This document shows, in pieces, positions 20,629 through 28,280 of a DNA stretch of 64,000 bases. The first letter of the stretch is position 1. Each line of letters begins with the position of its first letter. Where the stretch lies: NCBI GenBank assembly GCA_903927185.1, contig CAIYLW010000042.1, positions 1 through 64,000 of the forward strand. The letters are read 5' to 3'. Under the pieces are notes generated by a model. That model saw only the letters and a list, made by a program, of their open reading frames with translations, had not been told where the DNA came from and made no database searches. The translations under genes and the position numbers were made by a program. This DNA is from an uncultured Bacteroidota bacterium (GTDB taxonomy: Bacteria; Bacteroidota; Bacteroidia; Chitinophagales; Chitinophagaceae).

Positions 20629-20763
20629 TTAGCCTTTCTCAACCCATTTGTGAGGAGGGCAGCCACAGCCATTAGCTTTTTTTATTCTTGCAGAAGCACA
20701 TGAATCAATTACTATTGAAATCAATAGAAGTAAAACAATTTTTTGGTTTATTTTGAGCTTCAT
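20629..20763 (-). CDS. 44-residue putative lipoprotein with Cys-rich C-terminus
   Basis: This ORF is too short for the track. It reads MKLKINQKIVLLLLISIVID then SCASARIKKANGCGCPPHKW and ends VEKG. A basic start, a 12-residue hydrophobic core and a lipobox-like VIDSC mark a lipoprotein signal. The mature peptide would be about 23 residues with a CGCPPHKW motif that could bind metal or haem, or form a disulfide. The complete lipoprotein architecture and unbroken frame in otherwise empty sequence support it as a real gene. The function is unknown. No ribosome-binding site or -7 box is obvious. Confidence 0.6.
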   Translation of the reverse strand: MKLKINQKIVLLLLISIVIDSCASARIKKANGCGCPPHKWVEKG

Positions 20764-20816
20764 TTGAGTGTTAAAATACTGCATTCATTGATAACCCAAA
20801 ACAAAAGTGGCAATTC

Positions 20817-21899
20817 TTGGATAAAATTAACATACATCGTGTTCTGATAGCTCCGTTAGACTGGGGACTAGGCCATGGCACACGCTGTATACCAATTATC
20901 CGAGCATTTACAGACTTACAAATAGAAGTAGTTATTGCCGCAGAAGGCACTTTGGCTATTTTGTTGGGTGCAGAGTTTCCTGAAATAAGAATAATACCTA
21001 TTTGTGGCTATCATATTCAATACGCCAAAACACCCGCCGGACTTTTTTGGAAACTATTATTACAGGTTCCAAAAATTATTAAAACTATCCGAAAAGAAAA
21101 TATATGGTTACAGCAAATAATACAAGAAGAAAAAATAGATCTGGTTATTTCAGATAATCGATATGGGTTGTATTCAGATCAAGTACCGTGTATATTTATT
21201 ACACATCAATTAACAATTAAAATACCAAACGAATTAATAGAAAAGCTACTTCAAAAAATAAATTATCATTACATTAATCGTTTTACAACTTGCTGGGTAC
21301 CTGATTCTGAAGACGAAAGAAATATTGCTGGAATTTTATCGCATCCAAAAAAAATGCCTCGAATTCCAGTAAAATATTTAGGTATATTAACGAGGATGGT
21401 GAAAAAAACAAGTCTAATTGTTAACTATCACTATTGTTTTCTTTTATCAGGACCTGAACCGCAAAGAACTTTACTAGAAAAACAGATATTAAAAATTTTA
21501 CCTCAGCTATCTGGCGTTATTATTTTAATAAGGGGCCTGCCAGGAAATTCAAGTCTTTTAAAAGTTTCACAGAATATAAAAGTCTTCAATCATTTATCAT
21601 CCGAACGGTTAGAGGCTATAATATCTTCCAGCAACTTAATAATTTGCAGAAGTGGTTATACAACTATAATGGATTTAATTGGATTGCAAAAAAAAGCTTT
21701 ACTAATTCCCACACCTAACCAAACAGAACAAGAATACCTAGGAGAAAAACTACAGTTGGATGAACGTTTTTTTTCATCAAAGCAAAAAGACTTAAACTTA
21801 TTAGAGGCAATTGTATTAGCAGATAATTTTCCTGTTAAATTTTCAAATATTTCTAAATTTTCAACAAATGTATTGGAAGCTTTGTTGCTTAAAATCTAA
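20817..21899 (+). CDS. MurG-like glycosyltransferase
   Basis: A 360-residue GT-B-fold protein. The N-terminus HRVLIAPLDWGLGHGTRCIP is the glycine-rich acceptor-side loop seen in MurG/UDP-GlcNAc transferase relatives. The C-terminal half has the donor-binding IICRSGYTTIMDLIGLQKKA and the closing PTPNQTEQEYLG. It probably transfers a sugar in envelope polysaccharide or glycolipid synthesis. There is no in-frame ATG near the beginning. The frame is open back to 20775, and TTG at 20817 is the best start I can see, so the exact N-terminus is uncertain. The gene is more AT-rich than its neighbours. Confidence 0.75.
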   Translation: MDKINIHRVLIAPLDWGLGHGTRCIPIIRAFTDLQIEVVIAAEGTLAILLGAEFPEIRIIPICGYHIQYAKTPAGLFWKLLLQVPKIIKTIRKENIWLQQIIQEEKIDLVISDNRYGLYSDQVPCIFITHQLTIKIPNELIEKLLQKINYHYINRFTTCWVPDSEDERNIAGILSHPKKMPRIPVKYLGILTRMVKKTSLIVNYHYCFLLSGPEPQRTLLEKQILKILPQLSGVIILIRGLPGNSSLLKVSQNIKVFNHLSSERLEAIISSSNLIICRSGYTTIMDLIGLQKKALLIPTPNQTEQEYLGEKLQLDERFFSSKQKDLNLLEAIVLADNFPVKFSNISKFSTNVLEALLLKI

Positions 21900-21912
21900 G
21901 CGCTTAGATTTG
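21882..21912 (+). promoter_or_regulatory. Promoter of the EamA exporter gene
   Basis: TAGATTTG (21905-21912) matches TAnnTTTG. A TTG at 21882-21884 lies 20 nt upstream, the usual -33/-7 spacing. The box ends 7 nt before the ATG. The promoter overlaps a perfect palindrome. Confidence 0.65.
21892..21911. repeat. 20-bp perfect palindrome overlapping the EamA promoter
   Basis: AAATCTAAGCGCTTAGATTT is a perfect palindrome with no spacer. It covers the glycosyltransferase stop codon and most of the -7 box. Such a dyad at a promoter is what a dimeric repressor site looks like, although it could also be a stem at the end of the upstream transcript. Confidence 0.6.
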
Positions 21913-21919
21913 CATACAG

Positions 21920-22810
21920 ATGAATAAAAATACGCAAGCACATGCAGCTGTATTAGGTGCCAATATAATATTTGCAGCGAACTATTCTATAGTGAAGTTT
22001 ATTACTCCAGGATATATGCAACCCTTTGCAATCAATTTTGTGCGGGTAGCAAGTAGTATTATTCTGTTTTGGATATTGTTGCTGTTGAAACCCGGTCCAT
22101 GGGGTATTCTAAGAAAAGATATACCTCGATTTATAGCTTGCGGAATCACTGGGGTTTTGATCAATCAAATATTTTTCATCAAGGGTCTTTCTCTTACCAC
22201 ATCTATTCATAGTTCATTGCTATCCTTATGCACTCCAATTTTTATCATCATCATTGCAGCATGGTTAATAAAAGAGTCATTGAATTGGTTAAAGATGACA
22301 GGACTTGCTTTAGGTATTTTTGGTGCATTACTTTTGATTCTAATAAAGGATAATAACCATACAGGTTCCAATGTTTTACTGGGAGATATCCTGGTAATCA
22401 TCAATGCCATTTCTTATGCTTTTTATCTTGTAATGGTTAGACCATTAATGGTAAACTATTCTGCAATACATGTGGTAAGATGGGTGTTTACAATTGGAGG
22501 GATTATCATGCTTCCAATCAGTGCTTCAGAATTTTTGGCTACCAATTGGAATAGTTTTGAATTTAATCAGTGGGCTGCACTATTTTTTATTGCCATTGGT
22601 GCAACCTTTTTGGCTTATTTATTCAATGTATATGGTATTGGAAAATTAGGAGCTTCTTCAACTGGTGCATATATCTACACACAACCAGTATTTGCAGCTA
22701 TCATTGCGATTATCTTTGCAGGAGAACATTTTAGCTGGGTAAAAGGTCTTGCAGCGATATTAATCTTCAGCGGTGTATATCTTGCTAATTTCAGGAAAGA
22801 AAATGCTTGA
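21920..22810 (+). CDS. EamA/DMT-superfamily transporter
   Basis: A 296-residue inner-membrane protein with about ten hydrophobic segments in two EamA repeats (about 8-142 and 155-292). The second repeat ends LGASSTGAYIYTQPVFAAII, a hallmark of this drug/metabolite exporter family. Substrates range from amino acids to metabolites and drugs and cannot be told from sequence. It has its own promoter overlapping a palindrome, so it may be regulated separately from the glycosyltransferase. Confidence 0.9.
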   Translation: MNKNTQAHAAVLGANIIFAANYSIVKFITPGYMQPFAINFVRVASSIILFWILLLLKPGPWGILRKDIPRFIACGITGVLINQIFFIKGLSLTTSIHSSLLSLCTPIFIIIIAAWLIKESLNWLKMTGLALGIFGALLLILIKDNNHTGSNVLLGDILVIINAISYAFYLVMVRPLMVNYSAIHVVRWVFTIGGIIMLPISASEFLATNWNSFEFNQWAALFFIAIGATFLAYLFNVYGIGKLGASSTGAYIYTQPVFAAIIAIIFAGEHFSWVKGLAAILIFSGVYLANFRKENA

Positions 22811-22815
22811 TTTAT

Positions 22816-23307
22816 TTATTGCATTTTAGGGCTTTCAAAAAACCAGAAATTTTTCTCGGCATCTCTAAATTCACCCCAATTTTTGATTTGAATTTTAACT
22901 GCAAAAATACCGCAGGTAGGCATATTGTCGATTGTAGTTTCAGATAAACTATTTACAAAGTCGGTTATTCCCGGATTATGCGCGAATATGGCAATTGTTT
23001 TAAAATCGTCATTTAAATCTTCAAGAATATCATAATACACATGCGCAGGGGCATGGTATAATTTATCCAAAGCCATGATATTAATTTTTTTGATGCCTAA
23101 TTCTTTTGCAAAATAACTTGCAGTTGTAAACGCTCTATTTGCTGTGCTTGAAATAATAGCATCCACATGTACTCCTTTGCTACCTAATATTTTTGCCATT
23201 CTTGGCGCATCACTATTACCTCGTTCATTCAAGGGTCTATCAAAATCATCCATTAAAGCATTACTCCAATTACTTTTTGCATGCCTAATAAGTAATAATT
23301 CTTTCAT
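22816..23307 (-). CDS. Histidine phosphatase family protein (SixA-like)
   Basis: A 163-residue phosphoglycerate-mutase-fold phosphatase. The catalytic LLIRHAKSNW contains the RHxK variant of the RHG motif typical of SixA. RPLNERGNSDAPRMAK supplies the following Arg, and the late His is in FAHNPGITDF. SixA relatives dephosphorylate phosphohistidine in phosphotransfer or PTS proteins, or small molecules. It stands alone, convergent with the EamA gene (5 nt between stops) and divergent from mnmH. Confidence 0.9.
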   Translation of the reverse strand: MKELLLIRHAKSNWSNALMDDFDRPLNERGNSDAPRMAKILGSKGVHVDAIISSTANRAFTTASYFAKELGIKKINIMALDKLYHAPAHVYYDILEDLNDDFKTIAIFAHNPGITDFVNSLSETTIDNMPTCGIFAVKIQIKNWGEFRDAEKNFWFFESPKMQ

Positions 23308-23417
23308 GTGTTATTCTATTTGATTTTGGTCACCTTCAATTCGCCTTAGTTCATTTCATATAAGTTGTACTTTTGAAATGGCTCATTTCATGCTTTAAAG
23401 TTACCATAAACTACCCT

Positions 23418-23425
23418 TATTTTTG
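23418..23425 (+). promoter_or_regulatory. -7 box immediately upstream of mnmH
   Basis: TATTTTTG matches TAnnTTTG and ends 5 nt before the ATG at 23431, overlapping the GTG used as start in the ORF track. A second match, TACTTTTG, lies at 23368-23375. The close box predicts a leaderless or nearly leaderless mRNA. Confidence 0.5.
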
Positions 23426-23430
23426 TGCCG

Positions 23431-24543
23431 ATGGCTATTCAACGTGTAAGCATAACAGAATTTTTAAGTCTCTCTGAGAATTTTCCTGTTTTAGATGTGA
23501 GAAGTCCGGGTGAATACGCACATGCTCATATCCCAGGTGCTCATAGTTTACCCCTATTTACCGATGAAGAAAGAAAGGTAGTTGGAACGGCTTATAAACA
23601 ACAAAGCAAACAGGCAGCCGTAAAAATTGGATTAAAATATTTTGGTGTAAAAATGGTTGAAATGGTTGAGCAAGTTGAAAAACTAATTAAAGAGCTTAAC
23701 CCTAAAACTAAAAAATTAACATTAAATAGCCTTGAATTCCAATCTTCTACAATATTAGTACATTGCTGGCGCGGGGGAATGCGCAGTGCAGGGGTTGCAT
23801 GGCTCCTAGACTTGTATGGTTTTAAAGTATATACATTGTCGGGGGGGTATAAGGGCTATAGAAATTGGGTGTTAGAACAATTTGAGAAAGAATATCCCAT
23901 GTATATTTTGGGAGGCTATACCGGTTCAGGTAAAACCGAAGTATTAAAAGCTTTACAGAAAAGAGGTTATTCAGTAATTGACTTAGAGGGTATTGCACAT
24001 CATAAGGGATCAGCATTTGGTGCCATGGGTTTGCCACTTCAACCATCACAAGAACATTTTGAAAATATATTAGCTGGCGACTTGTTTCGATACCTATCTA
24101 AATCAGCATCTGAGGAATCTTTGGACTTCCAAAAAACGATTTGGTTAGAAGATGAGAGTCAGCGAATAGGAAGCGTAAATATACCTTCAGTTCTATTTCA
24201 ACAGATGCGAAAAAAGAAGGTTTATTTTCTGGAAATTCCTTTCGAATCAAGACTTGATTATATCAACCTACATTATGGGAAATTTGAAAAGTCTGAATTA
24301 GTGAATGCAATAATCAGAATTAAGAAAAGATTGGGCGGACTAGAAACAAAAACCGCCATGAACTTTTTATTAGAAGACAATACCAAGGAGGCATTCAGGG
24401 TTTTATTGCAGTACTACGATAAACTATACGGAAAAAATTTAGAAAACAACCGCGAAAATATTGATCAGACTGTAACTAAGTTAATTTCTGAGGAAGTAAA
24501 TGATCTTGCGAATGCGGAGAAAATAGTCAGCTGTTTATATTAA
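23431..24543 (+). CDS. mnmH: tRNA 2-selenouridine synthase (MnmH/SelU)
   Basis: About 370 residues. An N-terminal rhodanese domain (about 8-140; LDVRSPGEYAHAHIPGAHSL) carries the catalytic Cys112 in LVHCWRGGMRS. A P-loop domain follows (GGYTGSGKTEVL, about 161-172). The enzyme geranylates 2-thiouridine at the wobble base of some tRNAs and exchanges it for selenium from selenophosphate. No selD is in the window, so whether selenium is used here is open. I prefer the ATG at 23431 over the track's GTG because a -7 box covers the GTG. The stop lies inside a 15-bp inverted repeat. Confidence 0.93.
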   Translation: MAIQRVSITEFLSLSENFPVLDVRSPGEYAHAHIPGAHSLPLFTDEERKVVGTAYKQQSKQAAVKIGLKYFGVKMVEMVEQVEKLIKELNPKTKKLTLNSLEFQSSTILVHCWRGGMRSAGVAWLLDLYGFKVYTLSGGYKGYRNWVLEQFEKEYPMYILGGYTGSGKTEVLKALQKRGYSVIDLEGIAHHKGSAFGAMGLPLQPSQEHFENILAGDLFRYLSKSASEESLDFQKTIWLEDESQRIGSVNIPSVLFQQMRKKKVYFLEIPFESRLDYINLHYGKFEKSELVNAIIRIKKRLGGLETKTAMNFLLEDNTKEAFRVLLQYYDKLYGKNLENNRENIDQTVTKLISEEVNDLANAEKIVSCLY

Positions 24544-24565
24544 ACGCTTTGCGTTTAATATAAAC
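24533..24565. terminator. Perfect 15-bp hairpin between convergent mnmH and permease genes
   Basis: GTTTATATTAAACGC and GCGTTTAATATAAAC are perfectly complementary around a 3-nt TTT loop. The hairpin spans the mnmH stop codon. There is no long T-run on either side, so it may be a two-way terminator or an mRNA 3'-end protecting stem. Confidence 0.55.
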
Positions 24566-24581
24566 ACATATCTCTTTTCAC

Positions 24582-25760
24582 TTAAAAGATCCAATTCCGA
24601 ATCGTATCAAATCCCATATAACTCATAACAAAAACAACAAACCATCCTATCGTTAATAGAAAAGTTGAATGTTTGTAATTCCCAACCAGGCTTGTTTTTT
24701 TTACTGCCACCAACATGAGTGCAAGTGCAATGGGAAGTATTAATCCATTCAATGCGCCAACTGTGATTAATATTTTTACCGGGTTTCCTAAAAATAAAAA
24801 AACACAAGTAGAGAAGACTATGAAAAAACTAATCAACCAGCGATAGTTTTTTTCTATCCAGGGATGAAAGGTTCTTAAAAATGAAACGGAAGTATAGGCA
24901 GCTCCCACAACTGATGTGATTGCTGCACTCCACATCACTATCCCAAAAAAACGGTAGCCCAGCTCTCCAGCAGCTAATTTAAAAACGGATGCAGGGGGAT
25001 TTGCTTTGTCTAAAATTCCACCATGCATGATTACACCCAATGCAGCCAGGAATAAAACAAAGCGCATTAACGCAGTTATTAAAATTCCTGTTACTGCACT
25101 TCTATTTACTTGTGGTAATGCCGCTTCTCCTTTAATACCAGCATCTAATAACCGATGTCCTCCTGCAAAACATATATAACCTCCAACTGTTCCACCTACT
25201 AATGTTACAATTGCAGTTGTATTAATGGTTGTAGGGAAAAAACTATGTTGAATAGCATCTACCAGTGGAGGATGCGAACTGAACGCTACATAGATAGTGA
25301 GTAAAATCATTAACACACCCAAAATTTTTGTAAACTGATCCATCATTTTTCCGGCTTCCTTCATCCAGAAAATAAATAGTGCAATTAGGCAACTGATGAT
25401 GGCACCATAAGCTGTATCAATTCCAGCAAGTACATTTAAACCAAGACCACAGCCACCAATATTTCCAATATTAAATGCAAGTCCACCTAAAACAATTAAT
25501 GTCGACAAAAAATAACCCATCCCAGGCAATAATTCATTGGCAAGATCCTGAGCACGTTTTTCGGTAACAGCCAATACTCTCCAGATATTCATTTGTGCAC
25601 CGATATCCAATAAAATTGAAATAATAATTACAAAACCGAAACTCGATAATAGGGTTTCGGTAAATACAGTGGTCTGTGTTAAAAACCCTGGGCCAATAGC
25701 AGAGGTTGCCATCAAAAAGGCAGCGCCCATGATAGCTGAATTATTTACAATTTTTTTCAC
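24582..25760 (-). CDS. NRAMP-fold permease of the 5-oxoprolinase operon
   Basis: A 392-residue inner-membrane protein with about eleven hydrophobic segments, resembling the divergent NRAMP-like proteins (B. subtilis YcsG type) found with pxp genes. TM1 reads SAIGPGFLTQTTVF where metal-transporting NRAMPs have DPGN. The TM6 region reads GGTVGGYICFAGGHR where they have an MPH motif. The missing metal ligands argue against divalent-metal transport. The gene starts 1 nt after the pxpA stop, so it is translated from the same mRNA. Uptake of 5-oxoproline or a related carboxylate is the natural inference but is unproven. Confidence 0.82.
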   Translation of the reverse strand: MKKIVNNSAIMGAAFLMATSAIGPGFLTQTTVFTETLLSSFGFVIIISILLDIGAQMNIWRVLAVTEKRAQDLANELLPGMGYFLSTLIVLGGLAFNIGNIGGCGLGLNVLAGIDTAYGAIISCLIALFIFWMKEAGKMMDQFTKILGVLMILLTIYVAFSSHPPLVDAIQHSFFPTTINTTAIVTLVGGTVGGYICFAGGHRLLDAGIKGEAALPQVNRSAVTGILITALMRFVLFLAALGVIMHGGILDKANPPASVFKLAAGELGYRFFGIVMWSAAITSVVGAAYTSVSFLRTFHPWIEKNYRWLISFFIVFSTCVFLFLGNPVKILITVGALNGLILPIALALMLVAVKKTSLVGNYKHSTFLLTIGWFVVFVMSYMGFDTIRNWIF

Positions 25761-25761
25761 G

Positions 25762-26505
25762 CTAGATAGTTTGAATAGTGATCTGGTTTTCGATTAATGT
25801 TTTCTTGATTTGCTCTGCAAATAAAACAGCTTTTTTCCCATCTCCATGTAAACAGATCGTCTCGGCTTTTATCGCGATGGTATCACCATGAATAGTAGTA
25901 ACCGTTTTATTTAAAATCATTTGTAATACTTGAGATAAAGAATCATCCGTGTTTTCAATTAAAGCACCTTGCATTGATCTTGGAGTTAGGCTTCCATCAT
26001 ATTGATAGCTTCGATCTGCAAAAACTTCAGAAGCATTCTTTAAATTCAATGCTACTGCTTCAGTGATTAAATGACTACCCGATAATCCATAAAGAATAAT
26101 ATTTGAATCCACCGATTTTATAGCAGCAACAATGGTTCTAGCCATTCTAATATCTCGTGCTGCCATATTGTATAAAGCTCCATGGGGTTTTATATGATGC
26201 ATCTTTATTCCAAATGATTCTGTTATTTTTTTAAATTGATAAAGCTGTGCAGTGATTAAATCGAAAAGATGTGGAAGTGTAATAGGAATTTCTAATCTTC
26301 CGAAATTAGCTTTATCATTAAAACCAGGATGAGCTCCAATTGACACATTATTTTGTAAAGCCAATTCAATGGTTCTTTTCATGGTTTCTGAATCACCTGC
26401 ATGATACCCACACGAAATGTTAGCGCTACTTATGAACGGCATCAACAATGCATCATTGTTAAGACCCTCACCCATATCGCAGTTGAGGTCGATAATTTTA
26501 TTCAT
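25762..26505 (-). CDS. pxpA: 5-oxoprolinase subunit A (LamB/YcsF family)
   Basis: About 247 residues from MNKIIDLNCDMGEG, the conserved PxpA opening. The track start adds 12 residues that read through the end of pxpC. Typical motifs follow: SANISCGYHAGD, HHIKPHGALYN and EVFADRSYQYDGSL. PxpA, with PxpB and PxpC, hydrolyses 5-oxo-L-proline (pyroglutamate) to glutamate with ATP, removing a damage product of glutamine/glutamate. The chosen start overlaps the pxpC 3' end by 8 nt, indicating translational coupling. Confidence 0.95.
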   Translation of the reverse strand: MNKIIDLNCDMGEGLNNDALLMPFISSANISCGYHAGDSETMKRTIELALQNNVSIGAHPGFNDKANFGRLEIPITLPHLFDLITAQLYQFKKITESFGIKMHHIKPHGALYNMAARDIRMARTIVAAIKSVDSNIILYGLSGSHLITEAVALNLKNASEVFADRSYQYDGSLTPRSMQGALIENTDDSLSQVLQMILNKTVTTIHGDTIAIKAETICLHGDGKKAVLFAEQIKKTLIENQITIQTI

Positions 26506-27475
26506 TTTTAAAATACTCCTGTAATCGAAAGTTACAGGCATTTTGAAGTTGTTGCAAATTCTGTTGCTGTTGAATATACATAGTTTCAGCTACTTCATGA
26601 GTAATTAACTCAAACCTAATAGTTTCGCCTGCAGATACCTGAGCCAGCTTCGGAAGTGAACTGGTTGCCACCTGACCAATACGAGGATACCCTCCAGTAG
26701 TTTGATGATCTGCCATCAAAACAATCATTTGTGCATTTGGCAATAATTGAATACTACCAAAGCTTACTGCAGATGAAAGACATTCTTTTTTTATACTTAA
26801 TAATAAAGCCTGACCCTCTAATCGATACCCCATTCGGTTACTTTGGTTGCTTACTTTAAAATCATTTGTAACCATACTGCTTTGGGAAATTTTTTCCAAT
26901 AATGGATATTCAACTCCCGGCATAAAATTAATTCTGTTATTATCATAAAATTCTGACATGCTTGCGCGCCAAGGCAAATGTGTTAGTAGATCAATTTCTA
27001 GATCTTCTTTATTTTTGAAATACAGTACGTCATTCTTTACTAAATATCTTCCTTCTATTCCTCCTTTTTGTATTTGAAAAGAAGTGCTACTACTCCCCAG
27101 CCACTTATCAGTTTCAAAACCATCCTCTACAGATAAATAAACTTTCGATCCCATTTTTTTTTTGGTAAAACGCAATTCTGAGTTTGCAGGCACCAGGATA
27201 GGTTGATTTATTAATACTTCTTTTCCATTAATTTCTGCGCCAAAATCTGCACCGGTTAATGCAATCATCATGGAAGTCTCAAACAAAATAGTTGCAGAAG
27301 GGAAATGCATTTCTAATACAGGTTCTTTCAAATGATTCCCAACTAATGTATTTGCAATTGTTGCAGCAATTCGATCCATTACCCCGCCAGGCGGAATTCC
27401 CAATTGCTGGTAACCATAGCGCCCCATATCTTGAATGCTATCTGCTATTCCTGCTTTGATGATACGCAATCCCAT
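26498..27475 (-). CDS. pxpC: 5-oxoprolinase subunit C (biotin-dependent carboxyltransferase family)
   Basis: A 325-residue PxpC/KipA protein. It begins with the family motif GIADSIQDMGRYGYQQLGIPPGG and contains the conserved MVLMADHQTTGGYPRIGQVA-type block near residues 240-265 (IVLMADHQTTGGYPRIG). It forms the PxpBC complex that phosphorylates or activates 5-oxoproline before PxpA acts. Its ATG shares bases with the pxpB stop (TAATG), so translation is coupled. It is the same size as known family members. Confidence 0.95.
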   Translation of the reverse strand: MGLRIIKAGIADSIQDMGRYGYQQLGIPPGGVMDRIAATIANTLVGNHLKEPVLEMHFPSATILFETSMMIALTGADFGAEINGKEVLINQPILVPANSELRFTKKKMGSKVYLSVEDGFETDKWLGSSSTSFQIQKGGIEGRYLVKNDVLYFKNKEDLEIDLLTHLPWRASMSEFYDNNRINFMPGVEYPLLEKISQSSMVTNDFKVSNQSNRMGYRLEGQALLLSIKKECLSSAVSFGSIQLLPNAQMIVLMADHQTTGGYPRIGQVATSSLPKLAQVSAGETIRFELITHEVAETMYIQQQQNLQQLQNACNFRLQEYFKNE

Positions 27476-28200
27476 TAGTCAATTTTGTTTTTCAAGTGAT
27501 GGAATTCTTCAAGACTTATTTTATGAAACCTAACATTATCTCCAGGTTCTAATAATGTAAGGTTTTCTTTATTAGCATCAAAAAGCATGTGTGGAGTCTG
27601 TCCAATAATTTGCCAGCCACCAGGGGAATTAAATGGATAGATTCCTGTTTGTGACCCTGCAATTCCCACACTTCCTGCAGGCACCTGCAAACGGGGGTTG
27701 GATTTTCTTGGACTAGCTATACGATTATCAACTGATCCCATGTACGCAAATCCAGGCATAAAACCAATCATATAAACCCGATATGTTTGTTGAATATGAA
27801 TTTCGATAATTTCCTCATTAGATAAATGATGAATTTTAGCCAATTCATCAAGATCGGGAGCAAGGCTTAAATCATAACATACAGGTATATTTATTGTACG
27901 ATTCATCATTACAGTAATATCTCCGATCAATTGCGCTTCTGTTTCCCGCAACTTTATTTCTAAAAACTGATATGCTGTAATTGTTCCAGCTAATTTTTTA
28001 ACTTTTAAGAGATCGTAAATTAAACTAATAGAATGATAGGCGGGAATAATATCTAAGATAGCTTCGGGTTGCCATTTTTTCAGCAATGAATAAAGTTGAT
28101 AGATTTTTTTGTTCAACGTTTCATTCATTTCGCCTCCATAATCTAGGGTAATACCCTGATCACCTATTGCATAAATCTGGTATGGAGTGGCTGGAAGCAC
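27475..28200 (-). CDS. pxpB: 5-oxoprolinase subunit B (KipI family)
   Basis: A 241-residue PxpB/KipI protein and first gene of the pxpB-pxpC-pxpA-permease operon. Diagnostic motifs are YMIGFMPGFAYMGSVD, ASPRKSNPRLQVPAGSVGIA and IYPFNSPGGWQIIGQTP, where the last binds the nucleotide/partner in this cyclophilin-like fold. In B. subtilis the homologue was first described as a kinase A inhibitor. The current view is that it is part of 5-oxoprolinase. It lies 80 nt downstream of the GH30 gene on the same strand, and I see no terminator in between, so read-through from the glycan locus is possible. Confidence 0.95.
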   Translation of the reverse strand: MLPATPYQIYAIGDQGITLDYGGEMNETLNKKIYQLYSLLKKWQPEAILDIIPAYHSISLIYDLLKVKKLAGTITAYQFLEIKLRETEAQLIGDITVMMNRTINIPVCYDLSLAPDLDELAKIHHLSNEEIIEIHIQQTYRVYMIGFMPGFAYMGSVDNRIASPRKSNPRLQVPAGSVGIAGSQTGIYPFNSPGGWQIIGQTPHMLFDANKENLTLLEPGDNVRFHKISLEEFHHLKNKID

Positions 28201-28280
28201 ATTACAAGGTAAAGTAAAACTTTATTTATTCTGTCGGATTTTTATATCAAATTACCTTTCAATTTATTATAATATCACTT

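Noticed and set aside
24582-25760. Manganese/iron transporter annotation
   Set aside because: The DPGN and MPH metal-binding motifs of true NRAMP transporters are missing, and the gene is embedded in the pxp operon.
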